This document shows, piece after piece, positions 1 to 9,656 of a stretch of DNA of 64,000 nt; the stretch's first letter is position 1, and the number at the start of each line of letters is the position of its first letter. The DNA is from Pithys albifrons albifrons (Eukaryota > Chordata > Aves > Passeriformes > Thamnophilidae). The position numbers and the translations under genes were made by a program. The notes beneath the pieces were generated by a model. That model did not search any database, was not told the origin of the DNA, and saw nothing but the letters and a program-made list of their open reading frames with translations. The stretch lies in NCBI RefSeq assembly GCF_047495875.1, contig NC_092466.1:11156561-11220560 (forward strand), given 5' to 3'.

Positions 1-91
1 ACCCTAATTCTAGGCGTAACTCGAAGCGTGACCCTAACCTAAAAGTCGAGAGTGGAGAGAGGAGGGGGTGTGGCGGAACAGAGAGAACTAG

Positions 92-112
92 GCCAGCCCT
101 TTGTGGGCTGGC
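92..112 (+). other. Perfect 8 bp stem / 5 nt loop inverted repeat
   Basis: GCCAGCCC at 92-99 is the exact reverse complement of GGGCTGGC at 105-112, separated by TTTGT. The structure recurs in nearly every monomer. Most monomers keep the stem perfect. Common variants put one mismatch or wobble in the left arm (GCTAGCCC, GCAAGCCC, GCCAGCGC), and a few alter the right arm (GGACTGGC near 13,986; GGGCTGAC near 21,870). I saw no compensatory double changes, so there is no evidence that an RNA fold is under selection. A cruciform or hairpin here could promote replication slippage, but that is inference. Confidence 0.8.
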
Positions 113-360
113 ACCTTTCCTCTTTCGATTCCTTTTTCAAGAGGGATCTTGGTCCGCCTTCAATTCTTGGCTGAAAAATGGCAATTTCCCACCCCACTGG
201 TGCCAAGGAGGGACTGAGCTTTGTGCCAAGAAAAAAGGTGGCAGCCTTGGGTTCTCAGGTGCTAATGATGCTGTGCCATGACCAGTTAAAATAAACCCAA
301 ACCCTAATCCTAACACAAAAGAGAAGCCTAACCCTAACCCTAACGCTAACCCTAACCCTA

Positions 361-720
361 ACCCTAATTCTAAGCGTAACTCTAAGCGTAACCCTAACCT
401 AAAAGTCGAGAGTGGAGAGAGGAGGCGGTGTGGCGGAACAGAGAGAAGTAGGCCAGCCCTTTGTGGGCTGGCACCTTTCCTCTTTCGATTCCTTTTCCAA
501 GAGGGATCTTGGTCCGCCTTCAATTCTTGGCTGAAAAATGGCAATTTCCCACCCCACTGGTGCCAAGGAGGGACTGAGCTTTGTGCCAAGAAAAAAGGTG
601 GCAGCCTTGGGTTCTCAGGCGCTAATGATGCTGCGCCATGACCAGTAAAAAGGCACGCAAACCCTGAGCCTAACACAAAAGAGAAGCCTAACCCTAACCC
701 TAACGCTAACCCTAACCCTA
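361..720 (+). repeat. Representative full-length 360 bp monomer
   Basis: This unit is used to describe monomer anatomy. Positions 361-397 are the tail of a hexamer block. Positions 404-450 are a purine-rich stretch (GAGAGTGGAGAGAGGAGG and following). A perfect 8 bp inverted repeat lies at 452-472 and a 6 bp inverted repeat at 497-512. Two direct copies of GTGCCAAG lie at 560-567 and 583-590, the second followed by a run of A. The subfamily-diagnostic segment is 641-661 (here the AAAAAGGCACGC type). A two-hexamer stub lies at 662-673, then 12 bp without telomeric motif, then the main hexamer block from 686. The length is exactly 60 hexamers and 120 codons. Most monomers in the window have this length; shorter ones carry the recurrent indels described elsewhere. 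Confidence 0.95.
497..512 (+). other. 6 bp stem / GGGA loop inverted repeat
   Basis: CCAAGA at 497-502 pairs exactly with TCTTGG at 507-512 across a GGGA loop. The element lies 24 bp downstream of the larger hairpin and recurs in most monomers. A subset with CTTTTTCAAGAG instead of CCTTTTCCAAGAG (for example around 5,130, 7,620, 11,880, 22,620 and 35,160) loses the outer pair. Those monomers also carry TTTTGATT instead of TTTCGATT, so the two changes mark one subfamily. No function can be assigned. Confidence 0.7.
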
Positions 721-757
721 ACCCTAATTCTAGGCGTAACTCGAAGCGTAACCCTAA
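686..757 (+). repeat. Degenerate telomeric hexamer module of one monomer (12 phased hexamers)
   Basis: Read in steps of six from 686, the units are GCCTAA, CCCTAA, CCCTAA, CGCTAA, CCCTAA, CCCTAA, CCCTAA, TTCTAG, GCGTAA, CTCGAA, GCGTAA, CCCTAA. An extra pair (CCCTGA, GCCTAA) lies in the same phase at 662-673, separated by 12 bp. The pattern of exact and altered hexamers is nearly the same in every monomer, so the degenerate positions were fixed before amplification and were not acquired independently. On the - strand this is TTAGGG-type DNA with five GGG tracts, enough to form a G-quadruplex, and the + strand could form an i-motif. The module recurs once per monomer across the window. It is not a functional terminal telomere, because true TTAGGG runs here never exceed three consecutive perfect copies. 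Confidence 0.93.
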
Positions 758-1021
758 CCCAGGAGTCGAGAGTGGAGAGAGGAGGCGGTGTGGCGGAACA
801 GAGAGAACTAGGCTAGCCCTTTGTGGGCTGGCACCTTTCCTCTTTCGATTCCTTTTCCAAGAGGGATCTTGGTCCGCCTTCAATTCTTGGCTGAAAAATG
901 GCAATTTCCCACCCCACTGGTGCCAAGGAGGGACTGAGCTTTGTGCCAAGAAAAAAGGTGGCAGCCTTGGGTTCTCAGGCGCTAATGATGCTGCGCCATG
1001 ACCAGTAAAAATAAACCCAAA
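758..1021 (+). repeat. Non-telomeric core of one monomer (about 264 bp)
   Basis: This is the part of the monomer that is not hexameric. In order it holds a purine-rich strand segment, the 8 bp hairpin arms GCCAGCCC/GGGCTGGC (here with one altered base, GCTAGCCC), a pyrimidine-rich stretch with TTTCGATTCC, the small hairpin CCAAGA-GGGA-TCTTGG, the paired GTGCCAAG direct repeats, an A-tract, GGTGGCAGCC, and the segment around GCTAATGATGCTG. I recognise no protein domain, tRNA, SINE or LINE family with confidence. Its length is 44 hexamer lengths, which keeps successive telomeric modules in the same hexamer phase in full-length monomers. Its origin is unknown. A short unique sequence captured beside a telomere and co-amplified with it would give this structure. 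Confidence 0.85.
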
Positions 1022-1639
1022 CCCTAATCCTAACACAAAAGAGAAGCCTAACCCTAACCCTAACGCTAACCCTAACCCTAACCCTAATTCTAGGCGTAAC
1101 TCGAAGCGTAACCCTAACCTAAAAGTCGAGAGTGGAGAGAGGAGGGGGTGTGGCGGAACAGAGAGAACTAGGCCAGCCCTTTGTGGGCTGGCACCTTTCC
1201 TCTTTCGATTCCTTTTCCAAGAGGGATCTTGGTCCGCCTTCAATTCTTGGCTGAAAAATGGCAATTTCTCACCCCAATGCTGCCAAGGAGGGACTGACCT
1301 TTGTGCCAAGAAAAAAGGTGGCAGCCTTGGGCTCTCAGGCGCTAATGATGCTGCGCCATGACCAGTAAAAAGACATGCAAACCCTAAGCCTAACACAAAA
1401 GAGAAGCCTAACCCTAACCCTAAAGCTAACCCTAACCCTAACCGTAATTCTAAGCGTAACCCTAGGCGTAACCCTAACCCAGGAGTCGAGAGTGGAGAGA
1501 GGAGGGGCTCTGGCAGAATAGAGAGAAGTAGGCCAGCGCTTTGTGGGCTGGCACCTTTCCTCTTTCGATTCCTTTTCCAAGAGGGATCTTGGTCCGCCTT
1601 CAATTCTTGGCTGAAAAATGGCAATTTCCCACCCCACTG

Positions 1640-1647
1640 GTGCCAAG
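1640..1647 (+). other. First of 14 recurrent 23 bp deletion junctions at GTGCCAAG
   Basis: Full monomers hold two GTGCCAAG copies 23 bp apart with GAGGGACTGAGCTTT between them. Here only one copy remains and the intervening DNA is gone, exactly the product of slippage or recombination between the direct repeats. The same junction is found at about 3,417, 5,913, 8,409, 9,826, 10,883, 13,378, 15,880, 18,741, 38,821, 39,878, 42,373, 44,875 and 47,736. Three of them (1,647, 5,920 and 8,416) are followed by ACAAAAGG instead of AAAAAAGG. The set 38,821-47,736 mirrors 9,826-18,741 through the super-repeat. Confidence 0.9.
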
Positions 1648-4600
1648 ACAAAAGGTGGCAGCCTTGGGCTCTCAGGCGCTAATGATGCTGTACCATGACC
1701 AGTAAAAAGACACGCAAACCCTAATCCTAACACAAAAGAGAAGCCTAACCCTAACCCTAACGCTAACCCTAACCCTAACCCTAATTCTAAGCGTAACTGT
1801 AAGAGTAACCCTAACCCAGGAGTCGAGAGTGGAGAGAGGAGGCGGTGTGGCAGAACAAAGAGAACTAGGCCAGCCCTTTGTGGGCTGGCACCTTTCCTCT
1901 TTCGATTCCTTTTCCAAGAGGGATCTTGGTCCGCCTTCAATTCTTGGCTGAAAAATGGCAATTTCCCACCCCACTGGTGCCAAGGAGGGACTGAGCTTTG
2001 TGCCAAGAAAAAAGGTGGCAGCCTTGGGTTCTCAGGCGCTAATGCTGCTGCGCCATGACCAGTCAAAATAAACCCAAACCCTAATCCTAACACAAAAGAG
2101 AAGCCTAACCCTAACCCTAACGCTAACCCTAACCCTAACCCTAATTCTAGGCGTAACTCGAAGCGTAACCCTAACCCAGGAGTCGAGAGTGGAGAGAGGA
2201 GGCGGTGTGGCGGAACAGAGAGAACTAGGCCAGCCCTTTGTGGGCTGGCACCTTTCCTCTTTCGATTCCTTTTCCAAGAGGGATCTTGGTCCGCCTTCAA
2301 TTCTTGGCTGAAAAATGGCAATTTCCCACCCCACTGGTGCCAAGGAGGGACTGAGCTTTGTGCCAAGAAAAAAGGTGGCAGCCTTGGGCTCTCAGGCGCT
2401 AATGATGCTGCGCCATGACCAGTAAAAAGGCTCGCAAACCCTGAGCCTAACACAAAAGAGAAGCCTAACCCTAACCCTAACGCTAACCCTAACCCTAACC
2501 CTAATTCTAAGCGTAACTCTAAGCGTAACCCTAACCCAAAAGTCGAGAGTGGAGAGAGGAGGCGGTGTGGCGGAACAGAGAGAAGTAGGCCAGCCCTTTG
2601 TGGGCTGGCACCTTTCCTCTTTCGATTCCTTTTCCAAGAGAGATCTTGGTCCGCCTTCAATTCTTGGCTGAAAAATGGCAATTTCCCACCCCACTGGTGC
2701 CAAGGAGGGACTGAGCTTTGTGCCAAGAAAAAAGGTGGCAGCCTTGGGTTCTCAGGCGCTAATGATGCTGCGCCATGACTTGTAAAAAGGCTCGCAAACC
2801 CTGAGCCTAACACAAAAGAGAAGCCTAAACCTAACCCTAACGCTAACCCTAACCCTAACCCTAATTCTAAGCGTAACTCGAAGCGTAACCCTAACCTAAA
2901 AGTCGAGAGTGGAGAGAGGAGGCGGTGTGGCGGAACAGAGAGAACTAGGCAAGCCCTTTGTGGGCTGGCACCTTTCCTCTTTCGATTCCTTTTCCAAGAG
3001 GGATCTTGGTCCGCCTTCAATTCTTGGCTGAAAAATGGCAATTTCCCACCCCACTGGTGCCAAGGAGGGACTGAGCTTTGTGCCAAGAAAAAAGGTGGCA
3101 GCCTTGGGTTCTCAGGCGCTAATGATGCTGCACCATGACCAGTTAAAATAAACCCAAACCCTAATCCTAACACAAAAGAGAAGCCTAACCCTAACCCTAA
3201 CGCTAACCCTAACCCTAACCCTAATTCTAACCGTAACTCTAAGCGTGACCCTAACCCAGGAGTCGAGAGTGGAGAGAGGAGGGGGTGTGGCGGAACAGAG
3301 AGAACTAGGCCAGCCCTTTGTGGGCTGGCACCTTTCCTCTTTCGATTCCTTTTCCAAGAGGGATCTTGGTCCGCCTTCAATTCTTGGCTGAAAAATGGCA
3401 ATTTCCCACCCCACTGGTGCCAAGAAAAAAGGTGGCAGCCTTGGGCTCTCAGGCGCTAATGATGCTGTACCATGACCAGTAAAAAGACACGCAAACCCTA
3501 ATCCTAACACAAAAGAGAAGCCTAACCCTAACCCTAACGCTAACCCTAACCCTAACCCTAATTCTAACCGTAACTGTAAGCGTAACCCTAACCCAAAAGT
3601 CGAGAGTGGAGAGAGGAGGGGGTGTGGCGGAACAAAGAGAACTAGGCCAGCCCTTTGTGGGCTGGCACCTTTCCTCTTTCGATTCCTTTTCCAAGAGGGA
3701 TCTTGGTCCGCCTTCAATTGTAGGCTGAAAAATGGCAATTTCCCACCCCACTGGTGCCAAGGAGGGACTGAGCTTTGTGCCAAGAAAAAAGGTGGTAGCC
3801 TTGGGTTCTCAGGCGCTAATGATGCTGCGCCATGACCAGTAAAAAGGCACGCAAACCCTGAGCCTAACACAAAAGAGAAGCCTAACCCTAACCCTAACGC
3901 TAACCCTAACCCTAACCCTAATTCTAGGCGTAACTCGAAGCGTAACCCTAACCTAAAAGTCGAGAGTGGAGAGAGGAGGGGGTGTGGCGGAACAGAGAGA
4001 ACTAGGCCAGCCCTTTGTGGGCTGGCACCTTTCCTCTTTCGATTCCTTTTCCAAGAGGGATCTTGGTCCGCCTTCAATTCTTGGCTGAAAAATGGCAATT
4101 TCCCACCCCACTGGTGCCAAGGAGGGACTGAGCTTTGTGCCAAGAAAAAAGGTGGCAGCCTTGGGTTCTCAGGCGCTAATGATGCTGCGCCATGACCAGT
4201 AAAAAGGCACGCAAACCCTGAGCCTAACACAAAAGAGAAGCCTAACCCTAACCCTAACGCTAACCCTAACCCTAACCCTAATTTTAGGCGTAACTCGAAG
4301 CGTAACCCTAACCCAGGAGTCGAGAGTGGAGAGAGGAGGCGGTGTGGCGGAACAGAGAGAACTAGGCCAGCCCTTTGTGGGCTGGCACCTTTCCTCTTTC
4401 GATTCCTTTTCCAAGAGGGATCTTGGTCCGCCTTCAATTCTTGGCTGAAAAATGGCAATTTCTCACCCCACTGGTGCCAAGGAGGGACTGACCTTTGTGC
4501 CAAGAAAAAAGGTGGCAGCCTTGGGCTCTCAGGCGCTAATGATGCTGCGCCATGACCAGTAAAAAGACATGCAAACCCTAAGCCTAACACAAAAGAGAAG

Positions 4601-4664
4601 CCTAACCCTAACCCTAACGCTAACCCTAACCCTAACCCTAATTCTAAGCGTAACCCTAGGCGTA

Positions 4665-7160
4665 ACCCTAACCCAGGAGTCGAGAGTGGAGAGAGGAGGG
4701 GCTCTGGCAGAATAGAGAGAAGTAGGCCAGCGCTTTGTGGGCTGGCACCTTTCCTCTTTCGATTCCTTTTCCAAGAGGGATCTTGGTCCGCCTTCAATTC
4801 TTGGCTGAAAAATGGCAATTTCCCACCCCACTGGTGCCAAGGAGGGACTGAGCTTTGTGCCAAGAAAAAAGGTGGCAGCCTTGGGTTCTCAGGCGCTAAT
4901 GATGCTGCGCCATGACCAGTTAAAATAAACCCAAACCCTAATCCTAACACAAAAGAGAAGCCTAAACCTAACCCTAACGCTAACCCTAACCCTAACCCTA
5001 ATTCTAAGCGTAACTCTAAGCGTGACCCTAACCCAGGAGTCGAGAGTGGAGAGAGGAGGGGGTGTGGCGGAACAGAGAGAACTAGGCCAGCCCTTTGTGG
5101 GCTGGCACCTTTCCTCTTTTGATTCCTTTTTCAAGAGGGATCTTGGTCCGCCTTCAATTCTTGGCTGAAAAATGGCAATTTCCCTCCCACTGGTACCAAG
5201 GAGGGACTGAGCTTTGTGCCAAGAAAAAAGGTGGCAGCCTTGGGCTCTCAGGCGCTAATGATGCTGTACCATGACCAGTAAAAAGACACGCAAACCCTAA
5301 TCCCAACACAAAAGAGAAGCCTAACCCTAACCCTAACGCTAACCCTAACCCTAACCCTAATTCTAAGCGTAACTGTAAGCGTAACACTAACCCAGGAGTC
5401 GAGAGTGGAGAGAGGAGGGGCTCTGGCAGAATAGAGAGAAGTAGGCCAGCGCTTTGTGGGCTGGCACCTTTCCTCTTTCGATTCCTTTTCCAAGAGGGAT
5501 CTTGGTCCGCCTTCAATTCTTGGCTGAAAAATGGCAATTTCCCACCCCACTGGTGGCAAGGAGGGACTGAGCTTTGTGCCAAGAAAAAAGGTGGCAGCCT
5601 TGGGTTCTCAGGCGCTAATGATGCTGCGCCATGACCAGTAAAAATAAACCCAAACCCTAATCCTAACACAAAAGAGAAGCCTAACCCTAACCCTAACGCT
5701 AACCCTAACCCTAACCCTAATTCTAGGCGTAACTCTAAGCGTAACCCTAACCTAAAAGTCGAGAGTGGAGAGAGGAGGGGGTGTGGCGGAACAGAGAGAA
5801 CTAGGCCAGCCCTTTGTGGGCTGGCACCTTTCCTCTTTCGATTCCTTTTCCAAGAGGGATCTTGGTCCGCCTTCAATTCTTGGCTGAAAAATGGCAATTT
5901 CCCACCCCACTGGTGCCAAGACAAAAGGTGGCAGCCTTGGGCTCTCAGGCGCTAATGATGCTGTACCATGACCAGTAAAAAGACACGCAAACCCTAATCC
6001 TAACACAAAAGAGAAGCCTAACCCTAACCCTAACGCTAACCCTAACCCTAACCCTAATTCTAAGCGTAACTGTAAGAGTAACCCTAACCCAGGAGTCGAG
6101 AGTGGAGAGAGGAGGCGGTGTGGCAGAACAAAGAGAACTAGGCCAGCCCTTTGTGGGCTGGCACCTTTCCTCTTTCGATTCCTTTTCCAAGAGGGATCTT
6201 GGTCCGCCTTCAATTCTTGGCTGAAAAATGGCAATTTCCCACCCCACTGGTGCCAAGGAGGGACTGAGCTTTGTGCCAAGAAAAAAGGTGGCAGCCTTGG
6301 GCTCTCAGGCGCTAATGATGCTGCGCCATGACCAGTAAAAAGGCTCGCAAACCCTGAGCCTAACACAAAAGAGAAGCCTAACCCTAACCCTAACGCTAAC
6401 CCTAACCCTAACCCTAATTCTAAGCGTAACTCTAAGCGTAACCCTAACCCAAAAGTCGAGAGTGGAGAGAGGAGGCGGTGTGGCGGAACAGAGAGAACTA
6501 GGCCAGCCCTTGGTGGGCTGGCACCTTTCCTCTTTCGATTCCTTTTCCAAGAGGGATCTTGGTCCGCCTTCAATTCTTGGCTGAAAAATGGCAATTTCCC
6601 ACCCCACTGGTGCCAAGGAGGGACTGAGCTTTGTGCCAAGAAAAAAGGTGGCAGCCTTGGGTTCTCAGGCGCTAATGATGCTGCGCCATGACCAGTAAAA
6701 AGGCTCGCAAACCCTGAGCCTAACACAAAAGAGAAGCCTAAACCTAACCCTAACGCTAACCCTAACCCTAACCCTAATTCTAAGCGTAACTCTAAGCGTA
6801 ACCCTAACCTAAAAGTCGAGAGTGGAGAGAGGAGGCGGTGTGGCGGAACAGAGAGAACTAGGCAAGCCCTTTGTGGGCTGGCACCTTTCCTCTTTCGATT
6901 CCTTTTCCAAGAGGGATCTTGGTCCGCCTTCAATTCTTGGCTGAAAAATGGCAATTTCCCACCCCACTGGTGCCAAGGAGGGACTGACCTTTGTGCCAAG
7001 AAAAAAGGTGGCAGCCTTGGGTTCTCAGGCGCTAATGATGCTGCACCATGACCAGTTAAAATAAACCCAAACACTAATCCTAACACAAACGAGAAGCCTA
7101 ACCCTAACCCTAACGCTAACCCTAACCCTAACCCTAATTCTAAGCGTAACTCTAAGCGTG
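4665..7160 (+). repeat. Higher-order block A, copy 1 (2,496 bp, 7 monomers)
   Basis: Sequence from 4,665 is matched by sequence 2,496 bp downstream; the match runs from 4,665 to 7,197, just over one period, as expected for a clean two-copy tandem duplication. Comparison begins at 4,665 because base 4,664 (A) differs from 7,160 (G). The subfamily order by the segment after CCATGACCAG is T-D-A-D-L-L-T (T = TTAAAATAAACCC, D = AAAAAGACACG, A = TAAAAATAAACCC, L = AAAAAGGCTCG). Length is 7 x 360 minus one 23 bp deletion (near 5,920) and one 1 bp deletion (CCCTCCCAC near 5,183). I saw no base differences from copy 2 in the stretches compared. Confidence 0.9.
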
Positions 7161-9656
7161 ACCCTAACCCAGGAGTCGAGAGTGGAGAGAGGAGGGGCTC
7201 TGGCAGAATAGAGAGAAGTAGGCCAGCGCTTTGTGGGCTGGCACCTTTCCTCTTTCGATTCCTTTTCCAAGAGGGATCTTGGTCCGCCTTCAATTCTTGG
7301 CTGAAAAATGGCAATTTCCCACCCCACTGGTGCCAAGGAGGGACTGAGCTTTGTGCCAAGAAAAAAGGTGGCAGCCTTGGGTTCTCAGGCGCTAATGATG
7401 CTGCGCCATGACCAGTTAAAATAAACCCAAACCCTAATCCTAACACAAAAGAGAAGCCTAAACCTAACCCTAACGCTAACCCTAACCCTAACCCTAATTC
7501 TAAGCGTAACTCTAAGCGTGACCCTAACCCAGGAGTCGAGAGTGGAGAGAGGAGGGGGTGTGGCGGAACAGAGAGAACTAGGCCAGCCCTTTGTGGGCTG
7601 GCACCTTTCCTCTTTTGATTCCTTTTTCAAGAGGGATCTTGGTCCGCCTTCAATTCTTGGCTGAAAAATGGCAATTTCCCTCCCACTGGTACCAAGGAGG
7701 GACTGAGCTTTGTGCCAAGAAAAAAGGTGGCAGCCTTGGGCTCTCAGGCGCTAATGATGCTGTACCATGACCAGTAAAAAGACACGCAAACCCTAATCCC
7801 AACACAAAAGAGAAGCCTAACCCTAACCCTAACGCTAACCCTAACCCTAACCCTAATTCTAAGCGTAACTGTAAGCGTAACACTAACCCAGGAGTCGAGA
7901 GTGGAGAGAGGAGGGGCTCTGGCAGAATAGAGAGAAGTAGGCCAGCGCTTTGTGGGCTGGCACCTTTCCTCTTTCGATTCCTTTTCCAAGAGGGATCTTG
8001 GTCCGCCTTCAATTCTTGGCTGAAAAATGGCAATTTCCCACCCCACTGGTGGCAAGGAGGGACTGAGCTTTGTGCCAAGAAAAAAGGTGGCAGCCTTGGG
8101 TTCTCAGGCGCTAATGATGCTGCGCCATGACCAGTAAAAATAAACCCAAACCCTAATCCTAACACAAAAGAGAAGCCTAACCCTAACCCTAACGCTAACC
8201 CTAACCCTAACCCTAATTCTAGGCGTAACTCTAAGCGTAACCCTAACCTAAAAGTCGAGAGTGGAGAGAGGAGGGGGTGTGGCGGAACAGAGAGAACTAG
8301 GCCAGCCCTTTGTGGGCTGGCACCTTTCCTCTTTCGATTCCTTTTCCAAGAGGGATCTTGGTCCGCCTTCAATTCTTGGCTGAAAAATGGCAATTTCCCA
8401 CCCCACTGGTGCCAAGACAAAAGGTGGCAGCCTTGGGCTCTCAGGCGCTAATGATGCTGTACCATGACCAGTAAAAAGACACGCAAACCCTAATCCTAAC
8501 ACAAAAGAGAAGCCTAACCCTAACCCTAACGCTAACCCTAACCCTAACCCTAATTCTAAGCGTAACTGTAAGAGTAACCCTAACCCAGGAGTCGAGAGTG
8601 GAGAGAGGAGGCGGTGTGGCAGAACAAAGAGAACTAGGCCAGCCCTTTGTGGGCTGGCACCTTTCCTCTTTCGATTCCTTTTCCAAGAGGGATCTTGGTC
8701 CGCCTTCAATTCTTGGCTGAAAAATGGCAATTTCCCACCCCACTGGTGCCAAGGAGGGACTGAGCTTTGTGCCAAGAAAAAAGGTGGCAGCCTTGGGCTC
8801 TCAGGCGCTAATGATGCTGCGCCATGACCAGTAAAAAGGCTCGCAAACCCTGAGCCTAACACAAAAGAGAAGCCTAACCCTAACCCTAACGCTAACCCTA
8901 ACCCTAACCCTAATTCTAAGCGTAACTCTAAGCGTAACCCTAACCCAAAAGTCGAGAGTGGAGAGAGGAGGCGGTGTGGCGGAACAGAGAGAACTAGGCC
9001 AGCCCTTGGTGGGCTGGCACCTTTCCTCTTTCGATTCCTTTTCCAAGAGGGATCTTGGTCCGCCTTCAATTCTTGGCTGAAAAATGGCAATTTCCCACCC
9101 CACTGGTGCCAAGGAGGGACTGAGCTTTGTGCCAAGAAAAAAGGTGGCAGCCTTGGGTTCTCAGGCGCTAATGATGCTGCGCCATGACCAGTAAAAAGGC
9201 TCGCAAACCCTGAGCCTAACACAAAAGAGAAGCCTAAACCTAACCCTAACGCTAACCCTAACCCTAACCCTAATTCTAAGCGTAACTCTAAGCGTAACCC
9301 TAACCTAAAAGTCGAGAGTGGAGAGAGGAGGCGGTGTGGCGGAACAGAGAGAACTAGGCAAGCCCTTTGTGGGCTGGCACCTTTCCTCTTTCGATTCCTT
9401 TTCCAAGAGGGATCTTGGTCCGCCTTCAATTCTTGGCTGAAAAATGGCAATTTCCCACCCCACTGGTGCCAAGGAGGGACTGACCTTTGTGCCAAGAAAA
9501 AAGGTGGCAGCCTTGGGTTCTCAGGCGCTAATGATGCTGCACCATGACCAGTTAAAATAAACCCAAACACTAATCCTAACACAAACGAGAAGCCTAACCC
9601 TAACCCTAACGCTAACCCTAACCCTAACCCTAATTCTAAGCGTAACTCTAAGCGTG
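7161..9656 (+). repeat. Higher-order block A, copy 2 (2,496 bp, 7 monomers)
   Basis: This is the second tandem copy, with the same T-D-A-D-L-L-T subfamily order, the same 23 bp deletion (now near 8,416) and the same 1 bp deletion (near 7,679). Rare private variants are shared, for example the loop change CCCTTGGTGGG near 6,509 and 9,005. Identity with copy 1 continues to 9,693 and stops where copy 1 has GGAGGGGCTC and this copy reads GGAGGGGGTG. The last monomers also carry ACAAACGAG near 7,090 and 9,586, a rare variant. Confidence 0.9.

Noticed and set aside
123..139. CENP-B box
   Set aside because: TTTCGATTCCTTTTC resembles only the TTCG start of the motif; the required CGGG half is absent in every monomer looked at.
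285..300. Polyadenylation signal AATAAA in the TTAAAATAAACCC monomers
   Set aside because: A six-base motif created by one subfamily variant, with no transcript evidence and no associated gene.
326..397. A functional terminal telomere
   Set aside because: Perfect CCCTAA runs never exceed three copies, are interrupted by fixed altered hexamers, and are embedded in a core that repeats on both sides.
452..472. tRNA anticodon arm (loop CTTTGTG with TTG at the anticodon positions)
   Set aside because: The stem is 8 bp, not 5 bp, no D-arm, T-arm or acceptor stem can be formed around it, and stem variants are not compensated. Mentioned only as part of the Pol III box observation.
597..604. CTCF site at GGTGGCAG
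   Set aside because: Matches only the 8-base core GGNGGCAG. The preceding bases are an A-tract and not the C/G-rich half of the motif, so the match is too weak to annotate.
3449..3760. Repeated 103-codon minus-strand frames (MAPVGWEIAIFQP type), one in many monomers
   Set aside because: The same 312 bp of satellite read in a second frame; half of the product is the translated telomeric hexamer (RVRVRVSVRVRV). No domain, and no upstream promoter beyond the repeat itself.
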